NCBI GenBank assembly: GCA_937908115.1
Contig: CALEQZ010000015.1
Location: 1-64,000, forward strand
Source of the DNA: an uncultured Alcaligenaceae bacterium
GTDB taxonomy: Bacteria > Pseudomonadota > Gammaproteobacteria > Burkholderiales > Burkholderiaceae_B
Length of the DNA stretch: 64,000 bases
Direction of reading: 5' to 3'
Within the stretch, counting starts at the first letter, position 1. Each line of letters begins with the position of its first letter. The notes under the pieces were generated by a model. That model saw only the letters and a list, made by a program, of their open reading frames with translations, searched no databases and was not told the origin of the DNA. Positions 36,636 to 45,754 of the stretch are shown here, piece after piece. Made by a program: the position numbers and the translations under genes.

Positions 36636-37823
36636 ATGAGGAAGTTCTCGCGCATAGAGCGCCTGCCGCCGTACGTATTCAACATTACGGGCGAGCTCAA
36701 GATGGCGGCCCGGCGCCGCGGCGAGGACATCATCGACATGTCGATGGGCAACCCGGACGGTCCCACGCCCCAGCACATCGTCGATAAGCTGGTCGAGGCG
36801 GCCAGCCGCCCCAACACCCATGGTTATTCGGTGTCCAAGGGCATCCCGCGGCTGCGCAAGGCGATATCGGACTGGTACCGCCGGCGCTACGAGGTCGAGA
36901 TCGATCCGGACAGCGAGGCCATCGTCACGATCGGCTCCAAGGAAGGCCTGGCCCACCTGATGCTGGCCACGCTCGATCGCGGCGACACGGTGCTGGTGCC
37001 CAACCCCAGCTACCCCATCCATATCTACGGGGCGGTGATCGCCGGGGCCAACATCCGGTCGGTGCGCATGACGCCGGGGGTGGATTTCTTCGAGGAACTC
37101 GAGCGCGCGGTGCGCGAGTCCATCCCCAAGCCCAAGCTGATGATCCTGGGCTTTCCCAGCAATCCCACGGCGCAGTGCGTGGACCTGGCCTTTTTCGAGC
37201 GCGTGGTGGCGCTGGCGCGCGAGCACGACATTTTGGTGGTGCACGACCTGGCCTACGCGGACATCTGCTTCGACGGCTATAAGGCGCCGTCCATCATGCA
37301 GGTCGAGGGCGCGCGCGACGTGGCCGTCGAGTTCTTCACCATGAGCAAGAGCTACAACATGGCCGGCTGGCGCGTGGGCTTCATGGTGGGCAACCGCGAA
37401 CTGGTCAATGCGCTGGCGCGCATCAAGAGCTACCACGACTACGGGACTTTCACGCCCATCCAGGTGGCCTCGATCGCCGCGCTGGACGGGCCCCAGGACT
37501 GCGTGGCCCAGGTCGTCGAAAAATACCGCAGCCGGCGCGACGTGCTGGCCCGCGGCTTGCACGAGGCGGGTTGGCAAGTCGACATCCCCAAGGCGTCCAT
37601 GTACATCTGGGCGCACATCCCCGAGGCCTACCGCGCCATGGGCTCGCTGGAGTTTTCCAAGCGGCTGCTGGCCGAGGCCAAGGTGGCCGTCTCGCCCGGC
37701 ATCGGCTTTGGCGAATACGGCGACGACTATGTGCGCTTTGCCCTGATCGAAAACGAACAGCGCACGCGCCAGGCCGTGCGCGGCATCAAGGAAATGTTCC
37801 GCAAGGACGGTCTGTTGAAATGA
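36636..37823 (+). CDS. alaC: PLP-dependent aminotransferase (AlaC type)
   Basis: Class I/II aminotransferase resembling glutamate-pyruvate transaminase AlaC, making alanine. From ATG 36636, preceded by CGAGGA, it is 395 residues. Diagnostic parts are FNITGELKMAARRRGEDIIDMSMGNPDGPTP (start), GFPSNPTAQCVDLAFFERV, DLAYADICFDGY and the PLP lysine in FTMSKSYNMAGWRVGFMVGN (about 238). It overlaps hom by 4 bp; the alaC-hom-thrC order is widespread in beta-proteobacteria, so a link to threonine metabolism is also possible. Confidence 0.9.
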   Translation: MRKFSRIERLPPYVFNITGELKMAARRRGEDIIDMSMGNPDGPTPQHIVDKLVEAASRPNTHGYSVSKGIPRLRKAISDWYRRRYEVEIDPDSEAIVTIGSKEGLAHLMLATLDRGDTVLVPNPSYPIHIYGAVIAGANIRSVRMTPGVDFFEELERAVRESIPKPKLMILGFPSNPTAQCVDLAFFERVVALAREHDILVVHDLAYADICFDGYKAPSIMQVEGARDVAVEFFTMSKSYNMAGWRVGFMVGNRELVNALARIKSYHDYGTFTPIQVASIAALDGPQDCVAQVVEKYRSRRDVLARGLHEAGWQVDIPKASMYIWAHIPEAYRAMGSLEFSKRLLAEAKVAVSPGIGFGEYGDDYVRFALIENEQRTRQAVRGIKEMFRKDGLLK

Positions 37824-39124
37824 AGCCCATCAAGGTTGGCCTGCTGGGCCTGGGCGTGGTCGGGGGCGGCACCTGGAACGTGCTGTCGCGCAACGCCGAC
37901 GAAATCGCCCGCCGCGCGGGTCGGCGCATCGAGATTTCCCGCATCGCCGTGCGCGACGTGGCCAAGGCGCGGCTGCGCGTGGGCGACGCGGTGGAAGTTT
38001 CCAGCGATCCGTTCGCCGTCGTGCGCGACCCCGACATCGACATCGTCGCCGAGCTGATCGGCGGCGATACGCTCGCGCGCGACCTGGTGCTCGAAGCCAT
38101 CAGCCACGGCAAGCACGTGGTCACCGCCAACAAGGCGCTGCTGGCCAAGCACGGCAACGAAATCTTCGCCGCGGCGTCGGCCCGCGGCGTGATGGTCGCG
38201 TTCGAGGCGGCCGTCGCCGGGGGGATCCCCATCATCAAGGCGATACGGGAAGGCCTGACGGCCAACCGCATCCAGTGGGTGGCCGGCATCATCAACGGCA
38301 CCACCAACTTCATCCTGTCGGAGATGCGCTCGCGCGGCCTATCCTTCGAGCAGGCGCTGGCCGATGCGCAACGCCTGGGATATGCCGAAGCCGATCCCAC
38401 CTTCGACATCGAGGGCGTGGACGCCGCGCACAAGCTGACGCTGCTGGCCTCGCTCGCGTTCGGCATACCGGTGCAGTTCGACAAGGCCCACGTCGAGGGC
38501 ATTTCCGGCCTGGCGCAGGAGGACATCGCGCACGCCGAGCGCCTGGGCTACCGCATCAAGCTGCTTGGCCTGACCCGCGCGCGGCCCGAAGGCATCGAGC
38601 TGCGCGTGCACCCCACGCTGGTGCCGGCGCACCGCCTGATCGCCAGTGTCGAGGGGGCGATGAACGCCGTGGTGGTGCGCGGCGATGCCGTCGGGCCCAC
38701 CCTGTACTACGGCCAGGGCGCGGGCGAGGAGCCGACCGCCTCGGCGGTGGTCGCCGACCTGGTCGACGTCACGCGCCTGCATACGGCCGATCCCAACCAT
38801 CGGGTGCCGCACCTGGCCTTCCAGCCTGACGCGATGTCGGACGTGCCCATCCTGCCCATCGACGACGTGCGCAGCGCCTACTACCTGCGCATGCGCGTGG
38901 AGGACCAGCCGGGGGTGCTCGCCGACGTGGCGCGCATTTTGGCCGATGCCGGCATTTCCATCGTGTCGATGATCCAGCAGCCCAGCGGCGACGCGGGCGC
39001 GGACATCATCTTCCTGACCCACGAGGCGGTCGAGCGCAGCGTCAACCAGGCGATCGCGCGCATCGAAGCGCTGCCTTCGGTGACTTCCAGCGTTACGCGC
39101 CTGCGCATGGAAGACCTGAACTGA
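37820..39124 (+). CDS. hom: Homoserine dehydrogenase
   Basis: Reduces aspartate semialdehyde to homoserine with NAD(P)H, the branch point to threonine and methionine. The 434-residue monofunctional enzyme has the nucleotide motif GLLGLGVVGGGTW, KHVVTANKALLAKHG, EAAVAGGIPIIKAIREGL, the substrate motif GIINGTTNFIL and YAEADPTFDIEGVDAAHKL, plus a C-terminal ACT domain (about residues 355-430) for allosteric feedback. Start ATG 37820 overlaps the upstream stop; thrC begins 2 bases after its stop. Confidence 0.97.
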   Translation: MKPIKVGLLGLGVVGGGTWNVLSRNADEIARRAGRRIEISRIAVRDVAKARLRVGDAVEVSSDPFAVVRDPDIDIVAELIGGDTLARDLVLEAISHGKHVVTANKALLAKHGNEIFAAASARGVMVAFEAAVAGGIPIIKAIREGLTANRIQWVAGIINGTTNFILSEMRSRGLSFEQALADAQRLGYAEADPTFDIEGVDAAHKLTLLASLAFGIPVQFDKAHVEGISGLAQEDIAHAERLGYRIKLLGLTRARPEGIELRVHPTLVPAHRLIASVEGAMNAVVVRGDAVGPTLYYGQGAGEEPTASAVVADLVDVTRLHTADPNHRVPHLAFQPDAMSDVPILPIDDVRSAYYLRMRVEDQPGVLADVARILADAGISIVSMIQQPSGDAGADIIFLTHEAVERSVNQAIARIEALPSVTSSVTRLRMEDLN

Positions 39125-39126
39125 TC

Positions 39127-40533
39127 ATGAAATACATTTCCACCCGCGGCGGCATGGCGCCGCAGCCGTTTTCCGACATCCTGCTCGAAGGCCTGGCGCC
39201 CGACGGGGGCCTTGCGGTGCCCGAGTCGCTGCCGCAGATATCGGCCGACACCCTGGAGTCCTGGCGCAAGCTGTCATACCCGGAGCTGGCCGCTGAAGTC
39301 CTGTCGCGCTTCATCGACGACATCCCTGCCGACGACCTGGCCCGGCTGACGCGGGCGGCCTACAACACGGCGGTCTTCGGCAGCGAGGACATCGTGCCGC
39401 TGCGGCCGCTGGCCGACGGGCTGTCGCTGCTGGGCCTGTCCGAGGGGCCGACGCTGGCGTTCAAGGACATCGCCATGCAGTTCCTGGGGCAGGTGTTCGA
39501 GTACGTCCTTGAGCGGCGCGGCGCGACGCTGAATATCCTGGGCGCCACCTCGGGCGACACCGGGTCGGCGGCGGAATACGCCCTGCGCGGCAAGCGCGGC
39601 ATTTCGGTGTTCATGCTCTCGCCCCACGGACGCATGAGCGCATTCCAGCGCGCGCAGATGTACACGCTGCAGGACGCCAACATCCATAACCTGGCCGTGC
39701 GCGGCGTCTTCGACGACTGCCAGGACATCGTCAAGGCGCTGGCCGGAGACCTGGCGTTCAAGTCGCGCTACCGGCTGGGCGCGGTCAATTCGATCAACTG
39801 GGCGCGCATCGCCGCCCAGGTCGTCTACTACTTCCACGGCTGGCTGCGCGCCACTTCGGGGCCGGGCCAACAGGTGTCGTTCGCCGTGCCTTCGGGCAAC
39901 TTCGGCAACATCCTGGCCGGCCACGTGGCCCGCAGCATGGGGCTGCCGGTACGCCGGCTGGTGCTGGCCACCAACGAAAACAACGTCCTGGAAGAATTTT
40001 TCCGCACGGGCGTCTATCGCCCGCGCTCGGCCGAGCAGACCTACGCGACCTCCAGCCCCTCCATGGATATTTCGCGGGCGTCGAATTTCGAGCGTTTCGT
40101 CTTCGACCTGGTCGGGCGCGACGGCACCAAGGTGCGGGACCTGTGGCGCGCGCTGGGCGAGAAGGGTAGCTTCGACCTGTCGTCCCATCGCGACGCCTTC
40201 GAAAGCCGCTACGGCTTCGTGGCTGGCGCGAGCACCCATGCCGACCGCCTGGCGACGATACGCGGCGTCTACGAAGCCACAGGCGTGCTGGTCGACCCGC
40301 ACACCGCCGACGGCATCAAGGTGGCGCGTCAGTATGTCGAGCCGGGCATCCCCATGCTGGTGCTGGAAACGGCCTTGCCCGCCAAGTTTTCCGACACCAT
40401 CGAAGAGGCGCTCGGCCGGCCGGCGCCCATGCCTGCCGGCATGGAAGACCTGGAATCGCGCCCGCAGCGCGTGCAGGTGGTCGACGCCAGCGTCCAGGCG
40501 GTGCGGGACTACATCGTCGCCCACGCAGCCTGA
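39127..40533 (+). CDS. thrC: Threonine synthase
   Basis: PLP enzyme converting O-phosphohomoserine to threonine. The 468 residues start MKYISTRGGMAPQPFSDILLEGLAPDGGL, with the PLP lysine in GPTLAFKDIAMQFLGQ (about 114), GATSGDTGSAAEYALRGK and VPSGNFGNILAGHVA. Length matches the long bacterial/fungal form. It is the last of the amino-acid run; the next ATG is 40 bp on. Confidence 0.97.
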   Translation: MKYISTRGGMAPQPFSDILLEGLAPDGGLAVPESLPQISADTLESWRKLSYPELAAEVLSRFIDDIPADDLARLTRAAYNTAVFGSEDIVPLRPLADGLSLLGLSEGPTLAFKDIAMQFLGQVFEYVLERRGATLNILGATSGDTGSAAEYALRGKRGISVFMLSPHGRMSAFQRAQMYTLQDANIHNLAVRGVFDDCQDIVKALAGDLAFKSRYRLGAVNSINWARIAAQVVYYFHGWLRATSGPGQQVSFAVPSGNFGNILAGHVARSMGLPVRRLVLATNENNVLEEFFRTGVYRPRSAEQTYATSSPSMDISRASNFERFVFDLVGRDGTKVRDLWRALGEKGSFDLSSHRDAFESRYGFVAGASTHADRLATIRGVYEATGVLVDPHTADGIKVARQYVEPGIPMLVLETALPAKFSDTIEEALGRPAPMPAGMEDLESRPQRVQVVDASVQAVRDYIVAHAA

Positions 40534-40573
40534 TCCGGTGCAGGCCGGCCGGGCTGGCGGATAGAATGCCGGC

Positions 40574-41533
40574 ATGCCGTCACCCGAACCACGCCAAGAT
40601 CCGGACGCCCGCCGCGGCGAGCCGGCGCTGGCCATAGAAGGCCTGGTCAAGCGCTACGGCGGGCGCACCGTCGTCGACGGCTTGTCCCTGCGCCTGCGCC
40701 GCGGCGAGTGCTACGGGTTGCTGGGCCCCAACGGCGCGGGCAAGACCACGACGCTGCGCACGCTACTTGGGCTGACGCCGTACGAGCACGGCCGCATCGA
40801 GGTCCTGGGCCATCCCGTGCCCGCCCAAGCCAGGCGGGCGCGCGCCCGCGTGGGCGTGGTGCCGCAGCTGGACAACCTGGATCCGGACTTCACCGTCGAG
40901 GAAAACCTGCTGGTGTTCGGCCGTTACTTCGGCATGCACGATGCGGCGATCCGTGCGCGCATTCCGGAGCTGCTCGAGTTCGCCGCGCTGGCGGCCAAGG
41001 CGCGCTCGCGCATCGGTGAGCTGTCCGGCGGCATGAAGCGCCGGCTGACGCTGGCCCGCGCCATGATCAACGATCCCGAACTGATCGTCATGGACGAGCC
41101 GACCACGGGGCTGGATCCGCAGGCGCGGCACCTGATCTGGGAGCGGCTCAAGGCGCTGCTGGCGCGTGGCAAGACCATCCTGCTGACCACCCACTTCATG
41201 GACGAGGCCGAGCGGCTGTGCGATCGCCTGGGCGTCATCGACCACGGCCGGCTCATCGCCGAGGGCACGCCGCGCGAACTGATCGCCCGGCACGTCGAAC
41301 CGCAGGTGGTGGAAATCTACGGCGAGGGGTTGCACCAGTGGCTTGCCCGGCATCGCGCGGGCCTGCCTGCGCGCATCGAAGTCAGCGGCGAGACGGCCTT
41401 TTGCTATGCCGCGCAGGCCGGCCCCATCCTGCAGGCGCTGGCCGATGGTGGCCTGCGCTACCTGCATCGCCCGGCCAACCTGGAGGATTTGTTCCTGCGC
41501 CTGACCGGGCGCGGCATGCGGGAGGAGACATGA
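40574..41533 (+). CDS. ABC transporter ATP-binding protein (NodI/DRA1-like)
   Basis: Nucleotide-binding subunit of an ABC-2 type exporter. The 319 residues have Walker A GLLGPNGAGKTTTLR (about residues 55-69), the Q-loop VVPQLDNLDPDFTVEENL, signature IGELSGGMKRRLTLARAM and Walker B ELIVMDEPTTGLDPQARH, with the H-loop TTHFMDEAERLCDRL. The long C-terminal part and pairing with a single NodJ-like permease resemble NodIJ exporters. No nodulation genes are near; cargo unknown. It overlaps the permease gene by 4 bp. Confidence 0.92.
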   Translation: MPSPEPRQDPDARRGEPALAIEGLVKRYGGRTVVDGLSLRLRRGECYGLLGPNGAGKTTTLRTLLGLTPYEHGRIEVLGHPVPAQARRARARVGVVPQLDNLDPDFTVEENLLVFGRYFGMHDAAIRARIPELLEFAALAAKARSRIGELSGGMKRRLTLARAMINDPELIVMDEPTTGLDPQARHLIWERLKALLARGKTILLTTHFMDEAERLCDRLGVIDHGRLIAEGTPRELIARHVEPQVVEIYGEGLHQWLARHRAGLPARIEVSGETAFCYAAQAGPILQALADGGLRYLHRPANLEDLFLRLTGRGMREET

Positions 41534-42312
41534 CGCAGGCGTGGCGCTGGCCCCGCCCGGGGCGCCTGTGCGTGGCGGTTTTGCGCCGCAACTTCCTGGT
41601 CTGGCGCAAGACGGCCTCCAGCACGGTGCTCGGCGACGTGCTCGATCCCATGATCGTGCTGTTGGCGCTCGGCTACGGCTTGGGCGGGTTGCTGCCATCG
41701 ATCGAGGGCGTGCCCTACATCACCTTCCTGTCGGCCGGCTCGATCTGCATGGGCGCAATCTACGGCGCCACCTTCGAGGCGACTTACAGCGCGTTTTCCC
41801 GCCTGCAGGTCCAGCGCACCTGGGACGCGATGCTCAACACGCCGCTGGACCTGGATGACGTCGTGTGGGCCGAATTGCTGTGGGCCACGGCCAAGGCGGT
41901 CAAGAGCGGGCTGGCCATCCTGCTGGTGGCAGCCGCGTTGGACATCGCGCGCGAGCCGACCATGCTGTGGATCGCGGCGGTGCTGCCCTTGGCTGGGTTG
42001 GCCTTCGCTTCGCTGGCGATGGTGGTCTGCGCATTGGCCCGCAGCTACGAGTTTTTCATGTACCACTTCACCCTGGGCGTAACGCCCATGGTGTTCCTGT
42101 CCGGCGTGTTCTTTCCCGCTTCGCAGCTGCCCGATGCCTTGGTCGCCGCGATGCGGCTGCTGCCGCTATCGCCGGCCATCGAACTGATCCGGCCGTTGAT
42201 GCTGGGCCGCGTGCCGCCGCACGCGTGGCTGCACGTGGGCCAGCTGCTCGTTACGGCGCTGGCGGCAGCCTGGCTGGCAGCCGTGCTGATGCGCCGCCGC
42301 CTGTTGCGCTGA
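41530..42312 (+). CDS. ABC-2 type transporter permease (NodJ-like)
   Basis: Inner-membrane permease partner of the preceding ATPase. From ATG 41530 the product is 260 residues with about six membrane helices. Recognisable family parts are LRRNFLVWRKTASSTVLGDVLDPMIVLLALGYGLG (quoted as region), FEATYSAFSRLQVQRTWDAML and the ABC-2 motif GVTPMVFLSGVFFPASQLP. The ATGA overlap implies stoichiometric synthesis with the ATPase. Confidence 0.91.
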   Translation: MTQAWRWPRPGRLCVAVLRRNFLVWRKTASSTVLGDVLDPMIVLLALGYGLGGLLPSIEGVPYITFLSAGSICMGAIYGATFEATYSAFSRLQVQRTWDAMLNTPLDLDDVVWAELLWATAKAVKSGLAILLVAAALDIAREPTMLWIAAVLPLAGLAFASLAMVVCALARSYEFFMYHFTLGVTPMVFLSGVFFPASQLPDALVAAMRLLPLSPAIELIRPLMLGRVPPHAWLHVGQLLVTALAAAWLAAVLMRRRLLR

Positions 42313-42329
42313 AAAAGGAGCCTGAGTCG

Positions 42330-42713
42330 ATGCTCAACCCCGCCGCCTTCCTCGCCGTGGCCGCCGGCGCCGTCCTGGGCGCCTGGAGCCGTTGGCTGCT
42401 TTCCTTGTGGTTGAACGCGCATGCGGGCGCGTGGCCCTGGGGCACGCTTGCGGCCAATCTCGCCGGCGCCTACCTGGTGGGGCTGGTGCTGGGCGCCGTA
42501 TCGCTGCACCCGGAATGGCCCGCGTGGTTCAGGCTGGCGGCCGTCACTGGTTTTTTGGGCGCGCTGACGACGTTTTCCACGTTTTCGGCCGAGACTGTCG
42601 CCATGATCGAGGGCGGGGCCTACTTGCGCGCAGCCGGCTACGCGGCGGCCAGCCTGGCAGGATCGTTGTCGTTGACGGCGCTGGGCTTGCTCACCGCGCG
42701 CGCAGGTTCCTGA
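42330..42713 (+). CDS. crcB: Fluoride exporter CrcB/Fluc
   Basis: Dual-topology fluoride channel with four membrane helices that keeps cytoplasmic fluoride low. From ATG 42330 (AAGGAG 10 bases upstream) the product is 127 residues with GAVLGAWSRWLLSLWL, TLAANLAGAYLVGLVLG and the diagnostic GFLGALTTFSTFSAE. There is no room for a fluoride riboswitch in the 17-bp gap after the permease gene. Its 3' end overlaps the hpnE 3' end by 23 bp on opposite strands. Confidence 0.94.
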   Translation: MLNPAAFLAVAAGAVLGAWSRWLLSLWLNAHAGAWPWGTLAANLAGAYLVGLVLGAVSLHPEWPAWFRLAAVTGFLGALTTFSTFSAETVAMIEGGAYLRAAGYAAASLAGSLSLTALGLLTARAGS

Positions 42714-44031
42714 GCAGCACGCCCGCGGCGGCCAGGCCGCTGCGCACTGCGCCTTCCAGCACGCCCGGGTAGCCGGTATCGGTCCAGTCGCCGGCCAGCG
42801 CCACCCGGGGCCAGGGTGTTCCCTGGGCCGGGCGCGCCAATCCGGGCACGGCGGCAAAGGTGGCCCGCTTCTCGACGATGCAGGTGCTGTCCTTGACCGG
42901 TGGCATGGGCGCCAGGCCGCGCGGGCGCCGCGCCGCCTGCTCGCGCACCTGTTCGGCCAGTAGCCGCGCGGCATCGGCACGGCCAGGCATGCCGTCCGCG
43001 ACGCTGACGACCACGGCCAGCTCGCCCGCGTCGCGCCGTCCCATGAGCGCGGCGCGGTCGAAAACCCATTGGCCCACGTGGCCGCGGGCGGGATCTTCGC
43101 GCAGCATCATCATGGGCCGGGGCAGGCGCCATGGCGTGGCCAGCGCCAGCGTCACGGTGGCGATGGGCCGATGGGCAAAGGCGCGCAGCGCTGCCTCCAG
43201 CCCAGGCCAGCCATCGCGCCCGGGCAGCCCGGCCAGCAGCGCCGCGGCGACCGTCGGCGCAACGGCCAGTACCGCGGCGTCATACGCTTGCCCGTCGACC
43301 AGCACAGCCTGGTCGTTTTCCGCGCGCAGCGCGCGCACGGCATGGCCGGGACGCCATTGCACCCGCGCTGCTGCCGCATCGGGCCACAGTTCGGACAGGT
43401 CGACGCGCGGCAACAGGATGTCGCTGGCCCGCGCCGAGCCGGCCAGGCCGTCGCGCAGCACCGCCGCGAAAAGCGCCGCGCAGGCCAATGCGGGCTCGGT
43501 ATTGAGCGCGGCCACGCACAGTGGTGTCCACAGTTTTTCGCACAGCGGCTCGGGCTGGTCGTGGCGGCGTAGCAGCTGCGCCACCGTCGAACCCGGCGGC
43601 ACGCTCCAGCCGGCGGCACGCAGCCGCCGCATCAGCCGCAGCGCAGCCAGCCGTTCGTCCAGTGACAGTCCCCGGGCGCCTGCCAGGGCGGCCGCTGCGT
43701 GCAGCGGCGCGGGCAGGTCGGGGGCGGCCAGGCGAAACGATCCATCCAGGCGTTCCAGGCACAGTCGCGTGCGCAGGAACAGCGCCTGCGGGTCACGGCC
43801 CAGCCGGCGCATCAGCGCCAGCGTTTCGGTGTAGGCGCTCAGGAGGATGTGCTGGCCGTTGTCCAGCGAGGCGCCGCCATCGTGCGCCACGCGGCGCGCG
43901 CGCCCGCCGGGTACGCGGCCCGCTTCGTAGACCGTGACCGCGCAGCCGGCGTCGTGAAGGCGCGTAGCGGCGGCCAACCCCGCCCAGCCCGCACCGACGA
44001 CCGCCACGCGCATGCCGCTGGCTGCGCTCAC
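42691..44031 (-). CDS. hpnE: Hydroxysqualene dehydroxylase HpnE
   Basis: FAD amine-oxidase-like enzyme that reduces hydroxysqualene to squalene, third step of the HpnCDE route. The dinucleotide fold is VAVVGAGWAGLAAATRLHDAG with VTVYEAGRVPGGRARRV, and the C-terminal FAD block is VALAGDWTDTGYPGVLEGAVRSG. I use GTG 44031, which overlaps the hpnD stop (GTGA) and gives 446 residues; ATG 44013 is an alternative six codons in. The frame is open further upstream inside hpnD but is not conserved. Confidence 0.93.
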   Translation of the reverse strand: MSAASGMRVAVVGAGWAGLAAATRLHDAGCAVTVYEAGRVPGGRARRVAHDGGASLDNGQHILLSAYTETLALMRRLGRDPQALFLRTRLCLERLDGSFRLAAPDLPAPLHAAAALAGARGLSLDERLAALRLMRRLRAAGWSVPPGSTVAQLLRRHDQPEPLCEKLWTPLCVAALNTEPALACAALFAAVLRDGLAGSARASDILLPRVDLSELWPDAAAARVQWRPGHAVRALRAENDQAVLVDGQAYDAAVLAVAPTVAAALLAGLPGRDGWPGLEAALRAFAHRPIATVTLALATPWRLPRPMMMLREDPARGHVGQWVFDRAALMGRRDAGELAVVVSVADGMPGRADAARLLAEQVREQAARRPRGLAPMPPVKDSTCIVEKRATFAAVPGLARPAQGTPWPRVALAGDWTDTGYPGVLEGAVRSGLAAAGVLLRNLRAR

Positions 44032-44894
44032 GTGCGCGACAGCCGGCGCACCACGCCGCGCCCGCCGCTGACCCAGGTTTTCCAGGCAAGCCACAGCTTG
44101 CGCACCGGCGTAAGCGAAATGCGCTGGTCCAGCACTTGCCACCGCTCGCGTTCGATTTCCTCGAGCAGGGCGTGGTAGATGGCTGCCATCATCAGGCCGG
44201 GCCGCTGGGCACGGCGATCGGCCTCGGGCAGGTTTAGCACCGCCTCCCGGTACAAGGCCCGGGCGCGCTCGGCCTGGAAGCGCATCAGCGCCTCGAAGCG
44301 CTCCGAGTGGCGGGCGTTGAGCACGTCGGCGGCCTTGACGTCGAAGCGCTGCAGCTCATCGATGGGCAGATAAATGCGGCCGCGTCGCGCATCGTCGCCG
44401 ACGTCGCGGATGATGTTGGTCAGCTGGAAGGCCAGGCCGAGCTTTTCTGCATAGACGAGCGTGCGCGGGTCGGTGTAGCCGAATACGCCCGCGGACAGCT
44501 CGCCGACCACGCCGGCCGCATGCCAGCAATAGGTGCGAAGTCCGGGCCAGTCGAGGTAGCGGCTTTGCTCCAGGTCCATTTCCATGCCGCGGATGACCGC
44601 ATGCAGCCGCTCCCGGGTGATGCCGTAGGCCTGCAGGTGCGGGGCGAGCGCGCGCGTGACCGGATGCTCCGGCGCACCGTCGAACATGCGATCCAGCTCC
44701 GTGCGCCACCAAGCCAGCTTGATGCGGGCGACCTGCGGGTCGCTGCATTCGTCGACGACGTCGTCGACTTCGCGGCAAAACGCGTACAGCGCGGTGATGG
44801 CGCGGCGCCGCTCCGGCGGCAGGAATAGAAAGGCGTAATAAAAGCTCGAACCGCTGCGGGCGGCCTTTTCCTGGCAGTATTCGTCGGGGCTCAT
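44028..44894 (-). CDS. hpnD: Presqualene diphosphate synthase HpnD
   Basis: Squalene/phytoene synthase-family enzyme condensing two farnesyl diphosphates to presqualene diphosphate. The 288 residues carry SSFYYAFLFLPPERRRAITALYAFCREVDDVVDE (first Asp-rich motif near 42-46) and AFQLTNIIRDVGDDARRGRIYLP (second Asp-rich motif). It overlaps hpnC by 4 bp upstream and hpnE downstream, so the three are coupled. Confidence 0.94.
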   Translation of the reverse strand: MSPDEYCQEKAARSGSSFYYAFLFLPPERRRAITALYAFCREVDDVVDECSDPQVARIKLAWWRTELDRMFDGAPEHPVTRALAPHLQAYGITRERLHAVIRGMEMDLEQSRYLDWPGLRTYCWHAAGVVGELSAGVFGYTDPRTLVYAEKLGLAFQLTNIIRDVGDDARRGRIYLPIDELQRFDVKAADVLNARHSERFEALMRFQAERARALYREAVLNLPEADRRAQRPGLMMAAIYHALLEEIERERWQVLDQRISLTPVRKLWLAWKTWVSGGRGVVRRLSRT

Positions 44895-45754
44895 CGGGGA
44901 TTCGTCTCAGTGTTCCAGGGTGCGGCCCGGCACGCCCGCCACAGCATGACGGCCCAGTCGCGCGGACCCAGCTCGGGGCGCTTGAGGAACACGTCGCCGC
45001 CCGTGGCATCGATGCATTCGAGTATGCGTAAGCCCCCTTGTACCACCAGCCGCAGTTCCAGGCCGATGCGGCCGCCGATGCGGCCGGCCAGCGGCGCGCC
45101 TAACTGCAACTGTGCGCGGGCGCGCGCGGTCTGGGCGCGCATCATTTCCGACCAGGCGGGCGTGACGGCCTGGCGGGCGATGTCCGCATCGGACAGCCCG
45201 TGGCGGCGCAGCTCCTCTTGCGGCACGTAAACGCGCCCCTTGTTCCAGTCCAGCCGCACGTCCTGCCAGAAATTGGCCAGCTGCAGGCCTGTACAGATGG
45301 CGTCGGCCAGGCGCAGGTTATCGTCGTTGGCTGCGCCGTACAGATGCAGCATCAGCCGGCCGACCGGATTGGCCGAGCGGCTGCAGTAATCGAGCAGCGC
45401 ATCGTAGGTCTCGTAGCGCGCGACCCGCACGTCCTGCTCGAAGGCCGACAGCAGGTCGTAAAAGGGCGCCAGCGGCAGTTGGTGTCGGGCGATGGCATCG
45501 GCCAGCGGCGCGAAGATCTGCGCCAGCGCGGGATCCGGGTCCGGGCCGCCGCCGGCCGGCCCCAGGCCGATGCGGTGCAGCTCGGCGCGGTAGGCCGCAA
45601 GTGCGCGCAGCCGTTCTTCGGGCGCGGCCTGTCCCTCGTCGGCCAGGTCGTCGGCGCTGCGCGCAAAGCGATAGATGGCCTTTACCGCGCCACGCAGCCG
45701 CGCCGGCAGCAAAAGCGACGCTACGGGAAAGTTCTCGTAATGGTCAACGGCCAT
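44891..45754 (-). CDS. hpnC: Hydroxysqualene synthase HpnC
   Basis: Squalene/phytoene synthase-family enzyme turning presqualene diphosphate into hydroxysqualene. From ATG 45754 the protein is 287 residues and begins MAVDHYENFPVASLLLP, the usual HpnC start, with YRFARSADDLADEG and LQLANFWQDVRLDWNKGRVYVP as the two Asp-rich regions. An ATG at 45772 would add six residues; neither start has a strong ribosome-binding site. TAAAAT (minus strand, 45789-45794) may be the -10. It heads hpnCDE. Confidence 0.92.
   Translation of the reverse strand: MAVDHYENFPVASLLLPARLRGAVKAIYRFARSADDLADEGQAAPEERLRALAAYRAELHRIGLGPAGGGPDPDPALAQIFAPLADAIARHQLPLAPFYDLLSAFEQDVRVARYETYDALLDYCSRSANPVGRLMLHLYGAANDDNLRLADAICTGLQLANFWQDVRLDWNKGRVYVPQEELRRHGLSDADIARQAVTPAWSEMMRAQTARARAQLQLGAPLAGRIGGRIGLELRLVVQGGLRILECIDATGGDVFLKRPELGPRDWAVMLWRACRAAPWNTETNPR

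Noticed and set aside
42313..42329. Fluoride riboswitch before crcB
   Set aside because: The gap is only 17 bp, too short for the aptamer, and no such fold is seen in the permease 3' end.
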